Part shown: positions 27,126 through 35,581 of the stretch, piece by piece | How the letters are laid out: each line of letters starts with the position of its first letter | Numbering within the stretch: position 1 is the stretch's first letter | Assembly (NCBI GenBank): GCA_039990395.1 | Contig: JBDXFZ010000146.1 | Span: 1,054,001 to 1,118,000 of the forward strand | Direction of reading: 5' to 3' | DNA: 64,000 bases | DNA from: CALINF01 sp039990395 | Lineage (GTDB): Bacteria; Pseudomonadota; Gammaproteobacteria; Pseudomonadales; Halieaceae | Translations under genes and position numbers: made by a program | Notes under the pieces: model-generated | What the model was told of the DNA's origin: nothing | Seen by the model: only the letters and a program-made list of their open reading frames with translations | The model's database searches: none

Positions 27126-28856
27126 TTAGTGAAATTCGCGCTGTACAGACTGCAGCGCAGATGGCTCATAGTGGCGCAGACAAAAATCCATATGCTCCGC
27201 CAAAACATGGCGCAACTGCGAGGGCATCACGATCTGTGAGATGGAGCCAAGGCTAAGCGCCTCATTAGGGTTCATCAGTTCCTTCTCGTAACGCTGTGCC
27301 AACAGTTGTTCTTGCGCCTTGACCCAGGCATCTACCAACTCTTGCGCAGTCGTCTGAGCTTGTGCTGCGTCCAGGCCAGCGTGTCGCTGGGCGTCCACCT
27401 CTGCTTCGAGCCTGGACTTCGCATCTTTGCGGATTTTCCGTAGCTCGTCTTTGTAGACATACTCAACACCCGCTGGCCCCATCACTGCAACTCGCGTCGT
27501 TGGGAGTGCCACGACAAAGTCTGCACCGGTTGGATAGTTGTTATACGACGCATAGGCGCCGCCAAATGCATTGCGCACCAGCACCAAAAAGCGGGGAGTT
27601 CGCAAATCTACGATGGCGTCGAGCATTGCGCGCCCTGCTTGCACAATACCCCTGCTCTCTTGTTCACGGCCTGGCAAGAACCCGGTTGTGTCTTCAAGAA
27701 AAATAATAGGGATGTTGTATAGATTACAAAACCGGATGAAACGCGCATTCTTGTAGGCTGCGTCGACATCGATCTGCCCGGAAGAAACAGCAGAATTATT
27801 CGCCACAAAGCCAATCACATTACCGCCCATTCTTCCGAGCGCGGTAATGGTATTGCGTGCCCGCTCAGGTTGAATCTCCAAAAAGTCGCCGTGATCACAC
27901 AACTGCTGAATCAAGATGCTGATATCGATCGGGGTATTGAAACCAGTGGGCGAGTTAAAGGCCTTCTTCAGTAAGATATCAATATCCCAGGTCTTTCTAT
28001 CCACAGGATCTGAGGATGGCTGATGTGGTGCAAGCTCGGCGTTGTTACTCGGCAGATATTTCAGTAGCTGCCTAACCTTACGCAGAGCAGACAACTCATC
28101 GGGTACCACAAAGTCCGTTACGCCACTATTACTGTGCACACCAGGGCCGCCAAGTTCATCTGGCGTCACATCTTCTCCGAGCACCGACTTGACTACGCCA
28201 GGGCCCGTCAAACCGAAAAAAGTATCGTTAGGCTGAATCAGGAAGCTGCCCTGCCGAGGAAGGTATGAGCCACCGCCTGCATTGAAACCAAACATGCACA
28301 TTATACTGGGCACGACGCCGCTTATTTTGCGCAATGCCGTAAACGCATCGGCATATCCGTCAAGACCACCTACACCTGCTGGAATATAGGCTCCCGCGGA
28401 ATCGTTCAGCCCTACAAGCGGGATGCGCCGCTTGGCAGCCAGTTCAAACAATCTTGCGAGCTTTTTGCCATTAGTTGCGTCCATGGAGCCCGCTCGCACG
28501 GTAAAGTCATGCCCATAAAGTGCAACATCTCTACCGTCCACTTTGACTAGTGCGGTTACCAGCGAAGCGCCATCGAGATTCGGCCCCCAGTTCTGGAACA
28601 GTATCGTAGGCGGCTCATCAGCCAGACAATCAATCCGCTCCCAGATTGTCATCCGGTTTTTGAGATGCTGACGTTGGGTATTTTTTACCCCAGACGCTTG
28701 ATATGGGCGTTGCTGTAAATCCCAACCCGCCTTTAAAGAGTCTTCATAGAGTCCGGGGGCGGATTCGAGCTGCCCAGGTACGATAAACTCCTGCTCACTA
28801 TGTTCAGCGAAAGGGTTTTTGAGTGACGGGGTAATCTCTGTAGTATTATCTGTCAT
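27126..28856 (-). CDS. acyl-CoA carboxylase, carboxyltransferase (beta) subunit, probable propionyl-CoA carboxylase
   Basis: A 576-residue carboxyltransferase that moves CO2 from carboxybiotin to an acyl-CoA. Both crotonase-fold halves are present. The N-terminal half has LNDSAGAYIPAG and FGFNAGGGSYLP. The C-terminal half has FLEDTTGFLPGREQESRGIVQAGRAMLDA and RNAFGGAYASYNN. The oxyanion-hole regions differ from standard PccB, which typically reads DSGGAR in the first. The divergence matches that of its alpha partner 41 bases downstream. The open frame reaches 28979; I chose the ATG at 28856 because the preceding 41 residues look non-homologous, though no strong ribosome-binding site decides it. 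First gene of the propionate operon. Confidence 0.85.
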   Translation of the reverse strand: MTDNTTEITPSLKNPFAEHSEQEFIVPGQLESAPGLYEDSLKAGWDLQQRPYQASGVKNTQRQHLKNRMTIWERIDCLADEPPTILFQNWGPNLDGASLVTALVKVDGRDVALYGHDFTVRAGSMDATNGKKLARLFELAAKRRIPLVGLNDSAGAYIPAGVGGLDGYADAFTALRKISGVVPSIMCMFGFNAGGGSYLPRQGSFLIQPNDTFFGLTGPGVVKSVLGEDVTPDELGGPGVHSNSGVTDFVVPDELSALRKVRQLLKYLPSNNAELAPHQPSSDPVDRKTWDIDILLKKAFNSPTGFNTPIDISILIQQLCDHGDFLEIQPERARNTITALGRMGGNVIGFVANNSAVSSGQIDVDAAYKNARFIRFCNLYNIPIIFLEDTTGFLPGREQESRGIVQAGRAMLDAIVDLRTPRFLVLVRNAFGGAYASYNNYPTGADFVVALPTTRVAVMGPAGVEYVYKDELRKIRKDAKSRLEAEVDAQRHAGLDAAQAQTTAQELVDAWVKAQEQLLAQRYEKELMNPNEALSLGSISQIVMPSQLRHVLAEHMDFCLRHYEPSALQSVQREFH

Positions 28857-29154
28857 AGCGTGCGGTTCTACCTTCGACGAGTAGCCCGGTACAGGCTTGA
28901 AATTGAAGCACTCTTGAGAGGCTCCGTTAGACACTTTCTGACGCCGCGCAAGCACTAGGATTAGCGTCACAAACGGCAATCTAAGCTATAGCTTCAACTG
29001 CTGAAAGTCAATTTAAACAATACCTTACGATATACAGTTGATGCGCGGTAGTCATTGATCCAAACCACTATAATTATTGACTTTAACTATCACGCGAGTA
29101 GATCTTTCATGTTAACAATGACCACATCATATCTATTCGCGTGCATCGGCCAAA

Positions 29155-30522
29155 ATGCGTAAATCACTGCATCTGGAAGACATACCCTATTGCCCTGATG
29201 TTGGGCAGCTTTTTGCGCCACTACGGGATCTGCCGGGCGCCGCACTGTTGGACAGCGCGTTTCCGTTTTCTTCGAGTGGGCGCTATGACATTTTGACAGC
29301 GCTTCCCGCACAAACATTATCTACCCCCGCCCCAGGGAGTTCAGAGGAGAGCTATCTGCGGTTTTATAACGCCGTGCATGAACTTCACCAAGAGCGCTAT
29401 GCCGACATACAACCTCCCACTCAGGAGCTTCCGTTTTGCGGCGGCCTATTGGGCTGTCTGGGTTACGGTGCAGCCGATGGCTTGCATCGCTTGCACCACT
29501 CAACAACGTCGACTAGCAGCTCGAACCTCACTCACGTTAACGCCTATGACTGGTGTGTCGTGCAGGACCACCTGCTCGGCAAATCTGTACTGGTTGCTAT
29601 GCCCTGGATGGACCGCAACGTAATTAGTGATCTCACCAGGCGGCTGAGAGTGCCAAAGGAGCCCCAAGAGGACCACTTCACGCTGAGCGCTCCGTTCTCC
29701 TCCAATATGACAGAAAAAGAATATCAGAACGCATTCAGGCGTATTCAAGACTACATTAGGGCCGGTGACTGCTATCAGGTAAATCTGGCTCAGCGTTTCA
29801 GCAGCCAATACAGCGGAGACCCCTGGTTGGCCTATCGCTCTCTGCGCGCAATAGCCGGGGCTCCGTTTTCGGCCTTTCTCTCGTGCGGCGCTGATCAAGC
29901 CATTATGAGCCTGTCGCCAGAGCGTTTTCTGGCCCTGCAGGGGCAGCATGTTACGACCAATCCGATAAAAGGCACGAGACCGCGCTATCGCGACACCAAG
30001 ACAGATCGGCTTGCCGCAGCGGAGTTAATGAACTCTGCAAAAGACCGCGCCGAGAACTTGATGATTGTCGATCTATTACGCAACGATCTCGGACGCAGCT
30101 GCCTGCCAGGGAGTATTCATGTAGACAAGTTGTTTGAACTGCAGAGCTACCCCACCGTTCATCACTTAGTTAGCAGTATATCGGGCGAGCTACGGCCCCA
30201 GTGCAGCGCCGTGGACTTACTGCGTGACAGCTTTCCAGGCGGGTCTATTACCGGGGCGCCTAAACGGCGGGCCATGGAGATCATTGCCGAGTTGGAGCCC
30301 GACCCTAGGGAGGCCTACTGCGGCTCGGTGTTTTATATCAGCGCCGATGGACGCATGGACAGTAACATCGCTATTCGAACACTGGTATGCCGCGAGCAGT
30401 CCATTCACTGTTGGGGAGGCGGCGGCATCGTCGCCGATTCACAATGGCAGCAGGAATACCAGGAAACCTACGACAAGGTTGGGCGCTTTCTCAGCACTCT
30501 GGAACAGCAGTCTGGCATTTAG
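29155..30522 (+). CDS. pabB: aminodeoxychorismate synthase component I
   Basis: PabB converts chorismate to 4-amino-4-deoxychorismate for folate synthesis, with ammonia from the PabA glutaminase. The 455-residue protein has the chorismate-binding domain with PIKGTRPR (the catalytic lysine of the PabB branch), KDRAENLMIVDLLRNDLGR and SFPGGSITGAPKRRAM. The PIKGT motif, where anthranilate synthases have PIAGT, supports PabB over TrpE. It shares folate metabolism with folE in this window. The thrH-pabB neighbourhood matches Pseudomonas, although here the two genes converge. Confidence 0.93.
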   Translation: MRKSLHLEDIPYCPDVGQLFAPLRDLPGAALLDSAFPFSSSGRYDILTALPAQTLSTPAPGSSEESYLRFYNAVHELHQERYADIQPPTQELPFCGGLLGCLGYGAADGLHRLHHSTTSTSSSNLTHVNAYDWCVVQDHLLGKSVLVAMPWMDRNVISDLTRRLRVPKEPQEDHFTLSAPFSSNMTEKEYQNAFRRIQDYIRAGDCYQVNLAQRFSSQYSGDPWLAYRSLRAIAGAPFSAFLSCGADQAIMSLSPERFLALQGQHVTTNPIKGTRPRYRDTKTDRLAAAELMNSAKDRAENLMIVDLLRNDLGRSCLPGSIHVDKLFELQSYPTVHHLVSSISGELRPQCSAVDLLRDSFPGGSITGAPKRRAMEIIAELEPDPREAYCGSVFYISADGRMDSNIAIRTLVCREQSIHCWGGGGIVADSQWQQEYQETYDKVGRFLSTLEQQSGI

Positions 30523-30530
30523 TCCAAAAT

Positions 30531-31148
30531 TTAAAGCGTGAGATCGCGTTCGCTGGCGTCAACAAAGGTGCGCTTTAGCGCCTCGAAATCATGCACCGCT
30601 GTGAACTGCGGAAACTCGGCAATCACGTTGTCGGGCGCGTGAAACAAAATACCCACTTCGGCCTCACTTAGCATCGTCGTGTCATTATAAGAGTCACCAG
30701 CGGCAATAACTCTATAATTAAGGCTATGCAGTGCCTTAACTGAGGCGCGCTTGGGGTCACGCTGACGCAACTTATAATCTACCACTCTACCCTCGGCATC
30801 TGTGACAAGGCGATGACACAATAGTGTCGGCCAGCCCAACTGCCGCATCAGTGGCTCTGAGAACTCATAGAATGTGTCTGACAGAATGATCACCTGGAAT
30901 CTCTCGCGTAACCAATCCAAGAAATCCGCAGCCCCTGGAAGCGGCGACAACGTAGCGATAACCCGCTGTATATCGTCAATTTTGAGTTGGTGTTCATCCA
31001 AAATTGCGAGTCGCTGTTTCATCAATACGTCGTAATCAGGAATATCACGCGTGGTTGCACGCAATTCGTCGATACCTGTCTCCTGCGCAAACGCTATCCA
31101 GATTTCAGGGATCAATACACCTTCCAGGTCAAGGCAGGCCAGCTCCAA
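30531..31148 (-). CDS. thrH: phosphoserine phosphatase / homoserine phosphotransferase ThrH
   Basis: A 205-residue HAD-superfamily enzyme that closely follows Pseudomonas ThrH, which moves phosphate from phosphoserine to homoserine and also hydrolyses phosphoserine. The HAD motifs are DLEGVLIPE (nucleophile Asp7), ILSDTFYEF (motif II), KRASVKAL (motif III) and AAGDSYNDTTML (motif IV). The start is a TTG preceded by AAGGAG six bases upstream, which fixes it despite the uncommon codon. It lies downstream of cysB, with a stable hairpin between the two genes. Confidence 0.93.
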   Translation of the reverse strand: MELACLDLEGVLIPEIWIAFAQETGIDELRATTRDIPDYDVLMKQRLAILDEHQLKIDDIQRVIATLSPLPGAADFLDWLRERFQVIILSDTFYEFSEPLMRQLGWPTLLCHRLVTDAEGRVVDYKLRQRDPKRASVKALHSLNYRVIAAGDSYNDTTMLSEAEVGILFHAPDNVIAEFPQFTAVHDFEALKRTFVDASERDLTL

Positions 31149-31190
31149 GTGAAACTCCTTAAATTATTGGGTCGATAAAGGCGGCTAATC

Positions 31191-31212
31191 TACCTGTTGC
31201 TCGCAACAGGTA
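31191..31212 (-). terminator. stable hairpin between cysB and thrH
   Basis: A perfect inverted repeat, 31191-31200 with 31203-31212, lies just after the cysB stop. No U-tract follows in the cysB direction, so it may be a weak terminator, an RNA-processing site or a 3'-end stabiliser rather than a classical terminator. Confidence 0.4.
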
Positions 31213-31239
31213 CAAGGCGCACTCGCAGGAAAACATCTG

Positions 31240-32214
31240 CTAGTAGACGGGTAGCTCGATATGCGCGAACAGTTCTTCATGCTCAGCTTTCGAATGACGC
31301 TGGAACGCCTCGGCAATAAGCTCTCGGGTGAGGTGCGGCGCAAAGTCCTGGATGAAGTCGTACATAAACCCACGTAAAAAGGTGCCGCGTCGGCAACCGA
31401 TCTTGGTCACGCTGCTGGCAAATAAATGACTCGCGTCAAGCGTCACAAGGTCACTGTCGATGTGCTCGTCGTAGGCCATTCCCGCTACGATACCAATGCC
31501 TAGCCCCAGTCGCACATAGGTCTTGATCACATCCGCATCTGCAGCCGTGAAAACAACCTTGGGAGACAAGCCCTTCTCCGCGAACGCTTCATCCAGCTTC
31601 GATCGGCCAGTAAAGCCAAACACGTAGGTAACAATAGGATGGGCGGCAACATCCTCCAGCGTCAGTTTAGAGACCTGCGTGAGCGGGTGATCTTTTGGTA
31701 CAAGAATGCAGCGGTTCCACCGATAACAAGGCATCATTACCAGGTCACTGAACAAATCCAATGCCTCGGTGGCAATCGCAAAGTCCACAGTACCATCAGC
31801 AGCCAGCTCGGAGATTTGCATTGGCGTACCCTGATGCATGTGCAATGACACTTCGGGGTAGCGCTCAATGAAGGACTTGATTACGCCAGGTAGCGCATAT
31901 CGTGCTTGAGTGTGGGTGGTGGCAATCGACAGATCGCCCTTCTTCTCATTAGAAAATTCCTGCGCTACTTGCTTGATACTCTCTACTTTGCGCAAGACTT
32001 CGCCCGCGGTTTGCAATATCGCCTCACCGGCCGGTGTGACATGGGTAAGGTGCTTACCGCTGCGCGCGAATACCTCTACCCCGAGTTCATCCTCCAGCAA
32101 GCGAATCTGTTTGCTGATGCCGGGTTGCGACGTAAAAAGACTTTGCGCGGTGGCAGATACATTGAGGTCGTGATGTGCGACTTCCCAAATGTAGCGCAGT
32201 TGCTGCAATTTCAT
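31240..32214 (-). CDS. cysB: LysR-family regulator CysB
   Basis: CysB activates sulfate assimilation and cysteine genes in response to N-acetylserine. The 324-residue protein has the winged-helix domain (MKLQQLRYIWEVAHHDLNVSATAQSLFTSQPGISKQI, in which the SQPGISKQI recognition helix is typical) and the periplasmic-binding-like effector domain. The effector-pocket TTHTQARYALP at about residue 100 is the CysB signature. The expected targets include cysI with DUF934 at 5.4 kb. Length equals E. coli CysB. Confidence 0.95.
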   Translation of the reverse strand: MKLQQLRYIWEVAHHDLNVSATAQSLFTSQPGISKQIRLLEDELGVEVFARSGKHLTHVTPAGEAILQTAGEVLRKVESIKQVAQEFSNEKKGDLSIATTHTQARYALPGVIKSFIERYPEVSLHMHQGTPMQISELAADGTVDFAIATEALDLFSDLVMMPCYRWNRCILVPKDHPLTQVSKLTLEDVAAHPIVTYVFGFTGRSKLDEAFAEKGLSPKVVFTAADADVIKTYVRLGLGIGIVAGMAYDEHIDSDLVTLDASHLFASSVTKIGCRRGTFLRGFMYDFIQDFAPHLTRELIAEAFQRHSKAEHEELFAHIELPVY

Positions 32215-32333
32215 TGATTTCTCCGCGACTCAATCGCTGTAAAGGCTTCACAGCAGAGTGATCTCTTATGAAGAATAGCCATTACCTGAGAATTAGCCAA
32301 CTAAAAAAAGGAATAAGGGATTGCGCGCTCAAA

Positions 32334-33233
32334 TCAGCGATTTGCTACACCGTGGGGGACATGACCAGTGGCCACATGCGGACTGGCAGACTCACAATGA
32401 GACTGCTGATCATCGAAGAATACGTCCGCCTGGTAGGCACGAAGAAATTCAGTTTTGTTCATACCGCCAAGAAAGATTGACTCATCAATACGAATATTCC
32501 ACGCCCGCAATGTACGAATGACGCGCTCGTGAGCAGGCGCTGATCTGGCAGTTACTAACGCAGTGCGTATTGGCGCTTCTGACGCTGGAAAAGCTTGTTG
32601 CAACTGATGTAGCGCCGCGAGAAACGACTTAAACGGACCCCCGCTCAACGGTTTGTGTGCCGCTGCCTGCTCGCTGGCGGTGAAGGCCTCCAGCCCTTGT
32701 GACTTATAGACTCGCTCTGCCTCATCAGAAAACAGCACCGCATCGCCATCAAATGCAAACCGAAGCTGCTCATTATCCGTTCCCGCACCTTTGTTAGATA
32801 CCAGTGTGGCAGCGGCGACACCACAATCGAGCGCATAGCGCACATCGTCTGCTTCGGTGGACAGGAACAACTGGCAGCCAAATGCATTGATATAGCGCCA
32901 CGGACTTTCGCCTCCACAAAACGCTGCCCGACTGATAGAAAGCTCGTAATGTTGTATGGAGTTAAAGACACGAAGACCGGTATCGGCACTGTTGCGCGAC
33001 AGCAGAACAACCTCCACCTGCGCGCCCTCACCCAGCCGCTCATTAAGACGCAGCAGTTTGTGCACCAGGGGAAATGCCTCGCCTGGCTCCAGTGGTTCGT
33101 CCTCGCGCTCTACCTGATAGGCGGAATATGCATCAAGCCCTTCTTGCTCATAAACTGTATGACTATCATCGAGGTTGAATAACGCCCGAGACGAGATTGC
33201 AATGACCAGTTTTTTGTCGGATGAAGCGCTCAT
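32334..33233 (-). CDS. 5'-nucleotidase (NT5C1-like, PF06189 type)
   Basis: A roughly 300-residue protein of the bacterial 5'-nucleotidase family related to cytosolic NT5C1, which dephosphorylates nucleoside monophosphates. The conserved opening KLVIAISSRALFNLD, the VVLLSRNSADTGLRVFNSI segment near residue 75, FLSTEADDVRYAL near 125 and IFLGGMNKTEFL near the end are typical. The ATG at 33233 is chosen; a GTG six codons upstream is in frame, and neither has a strong ribosome-binding site. It lies upstream of cysB in the same direction, about 120 bases away, with no evident functional link. Confidence 0.85.
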   Translation of the reverse strand: MSASSDKKLVIAISSRALFNLDDSHTVYEQEGLDAYSAYQVEREDEPLEPGEAFPLVHKLLRLNERLGEGAQVEVVLLSRNSADTGLRVFNSIQHYELSISRAAFCGGESPWRYINAFGCQLFLSTEADDVRYALDCGVAAATLVSNKGAGTDNEQLRFAFDGDAVLFSDEAERVYKSQGLEAFTASEQAAAHKPLSGGPFKSFLAALHQLQQAFPASEAPIRTALVTARSAPAHERVIRTLRAWNIRIDESIFLGGMNKTEFLRAYQADVFFDDQQSHCESASPHVATGHVPHGVANR

Positions 33234-33331
33234 GCTTAGAGGATACAGCACATTCTACTATTTGCGCAGTAGCTAGCTAAACTACCAAAGATCAACAACC
33301 GAGCTCACAGCTGTTAAATCTGCGCGTCCGC

Positions 33332-35479
33332 CTAGGAACCACGCAGCAAGCCACGTTCCTCTAGCTCAAGTAGCAACAGCTGCTGCACCAGGAACTCCTG
33401 TGTTGTGCCCGGGTGTTCCAGATGGATGCGCTCCAGCCAAGGTTTGACTGCATCCTCATCGGGCCGGTGTAAAAGCGCCTTGAATAGCTTGGGCACAAAT
33501 TGCGTGGGCTCATCCGCGAGCGCCTTAATTTTGCGCAGGCTACCCGCTAGCGCAATCTCCTCGTTCGTTAGCTGAGTACCAAAGGGGTAATCCGGCAACA
33601 ACCCTTCCGCGACAAACGGAGCAAGCGAGGCCGCAATCGACTGCGGCGTGTTATCTCTGGCAGTCTCTGGTATCTCGTAGCCCGCCTCCACCTTGCCGTT
33701 TTCTTTGGCAAAAGACAGCAATTCATCCTGGAATCGGCTATCGGCGATATTGATCATGCGCTTAATAATCTCAGCGTCACTCTGCCCACGCAGATCCGCA
33801 ACCCCGTACTCGGTCACGATCACATCGCGCAGATGCTTGGGGATAGTGATGTGCCCATAGAAAGGCACGATATTGGACTTGAGTTCATCTCCATGCCCAC
33901 GTGTACTGCGAATACACAGTATCGAACGCGCACCAGGCAAGTCGTGCGCCATGGCTACAAAATTGTATTGCCCGCCCACACCACTGACCACAGACCCATT
34001 CTCTAGCGCGTCTGAAGCAACCGCGCCTGTCAGGGTGGCCATCATGCCTGTATTGATAAAGCGGGCTTTCTGACGTTGCGCACAATACAGTGGAAAATCA
34101 CCCAGCAGCTGATTAGTTCGCAGCACACTGGTCATACATATACTCTCGCTACCTTCTGCGTCCAGTTCTCGCAGCTTCTGGTAAAAATCAGCAGGCCCGA
34201 GAAAAAAACCTCCATGCAACAGCCTGCCGTGACGGAGCTTAAGGCCAGACATTTCAGTCAGCACGGCCTCTCGAGTACTTTGTGAATCCATTGCCTTATA
34301 GACGGCGCGCCCTGCAATAATCAGGTTCTCACCTTCAATATGCGTATCATGCGGGAGAATGCCCCAATATTGCAGTTGTTGCAGCGACGACTCAGTCAGA
34401 ATGCCTGGAATAAGCCCTACATCCAGCGCGAAATCATACAGCTGAGCATCAATCGACTCGGTAATCGTGCCGTCGTTGATGGCGACCTGCAGCAGTAAGT
34501 TATCGTAAACCTTGCGTTTAACGACCCCCTGCTCCATTAGATGGACCATACCGTTCACGAACATCTCGGTAGATACATACAGACCTCGGTCAAAGGATCG
34601 TCCGTTCTCTACCAACTCACAAGACTGACGCGTAAGCGCAGACAGCATGTTTCGATACTGCACGTTATCGCGCTGCCGCACGATGAGGGCATGTGCTACA
34701 GCATCGCCCAATGAACCAATACCAATTTGCAGGGTGCCGCCATCAGCTACCAGGCTACTGGCATGGATTGCGGTGGCATAATCTTGGAGCGGTACAGAGG
34801 CATTGGGCACTGCAAATAGCGTCTTGTCGTACTCAGGGTTCTCCACCAACATATCAAAGAGCTTGGGATCAACCTCCGCATCGTGCTCCATGAAAGGCAT
34901 GTCTGCATGGGCCTGAGCGATAGCGACATAGCTGCCGGGGCGCTGAGTCCGCAATTGGTTAATGACATCGATACCGGTGTCGGGATTGGAGGACAGGCTT
35001 ACTGAAACACCTTGCGACGTTTCGCGCGTGGCAACCATTTGTGCAAGCACGTTGACGCCCCTGTCGACCAGATCGCGTGCAATATGGGTGTAATTGCTGG
35101 AAATGTAGTTCCGCTGGGCAGAGGCAACATTTTTCATCGAACCGGCCTTGAAATAAAGCTCGGTTACCTGAATATTCGCAGGCAGCGAATCACTTTGCAC
35201 GGCATGAACGTATTCGAGTTCCTCATAATCGCCAAACAATCGCTCAGTGATTGGACCCGCTAGACTGGCCTCTATCGCACTGCCGGGTCTGGGTACCGAC
35301 AACGACAGCGCAGTAAAGATATGCAATGAGATTTCGGAGTCTTGTTCGGCGCGCCGATAAAAAGCGTTCATCAGCTGCACTGGCTTGCCAAGCCCCAGCG
35401 GGGCGCCCAGGACTATGTTCTTGCCTACGGCGGCAATCGCCCGCTCTACGGCCTCATCAACGCTATTCAGTCTTTCCAT
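33332..35479 (-). CDS. large acetyl-CoA hydrolase/transferase family protein
   Basis: A 715-residue protein of the acetyl-CoA hydrolase/transferase family (CoA-transferase fold). The two alpha/beta CoA-transferase halves are visible, with GGTLQIGIGSLGDAVAHAL near residue 245 and the C-terminal SGVGGQYNFVAMAHDLPGARS, VTEYGVADLRGQSDAEI motifs. It is longer than the usual 430-500 residues because of an extended middle region and a C-terminal helical tail. The ATG at 35479 follows a GAGAGGG. A TTG immediately before it is in frame. Acceptor and donor acids cannot be inferred. Confidence 0.82.
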   Translation of the reverse strand: MERLNSVDEAVERAIAAVGKNIVLGAPLGLGKPVQLMNAFYRRAEQDSEISLHIFTALSLSVPRPGSAIEASLAGPITERLFGDYEELEYVHAVQSDSLPANIQVTELYFKAGSMKNVASAQRNYISSNYTHIARDLVDRGVNVLAQMVATRETSQGVSVSLSSNPDTGIDVINQLRTQRPGSYVAIAQAHADMPFMEHDAEVDPKLFDMLVENPEYDKTLFAVPNASVPLQDYATAIHASSLVADGGTLQIGIGSLGDAVAHALIVRQRDNVQYRNMLSALTRQSCELVENGRSFDRGLYVSTEMFVNGMVHLMEQGVVKRKVYDNLLLQVAINDGTITESIDAQLYDFALDVGLIPGILTESSLQQLQYWGILPHDTHIEGENLIIAGRAVYKAMDSQSTREAVLTEMSGLKLRHGRLLHGGFFLGPADFYQKLRELDAEGSESICMTSVLRTNQLLGDFPLYCAQRQKARFINTGMMATLTGAVASDALENGSVVSGVGGQYNFVAMAHDLPGARSILCIRSTRGHGDELKSNIVPFYGHITIPKHLRDVIVTEYGVADLRGQSDAEIIKRMINIADSRFQDELLSFAKENGKVEAGYEIPETARDNTPQSIAASLAPFVAEGLLPDYPFGTQLTNEEIALAGSLRKIKALADEPTQFVPKLFKALLHRPDEDAVKPWLERIHLEHPGTTQEFLVQQLLLLELEERGLLRGS

Positions 35480-35581
35480 CAAACCCTCTCAAGAAATTTT
35501 TCCGCTATCAATGCGTATGAGAGCATTTTGAGCTTGTAGCGCCAATGACACAGGACAAAAAACATCCTGCTAAAAGTCATT

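Noticed and set aside
29077..29105. Sigma-70 promoter for pabB (TTGACT then TAGATC)
   Set aside because: The -35 word is good, but the -10 matches poorly at 16-base spacing, so I did not list it as a feature.
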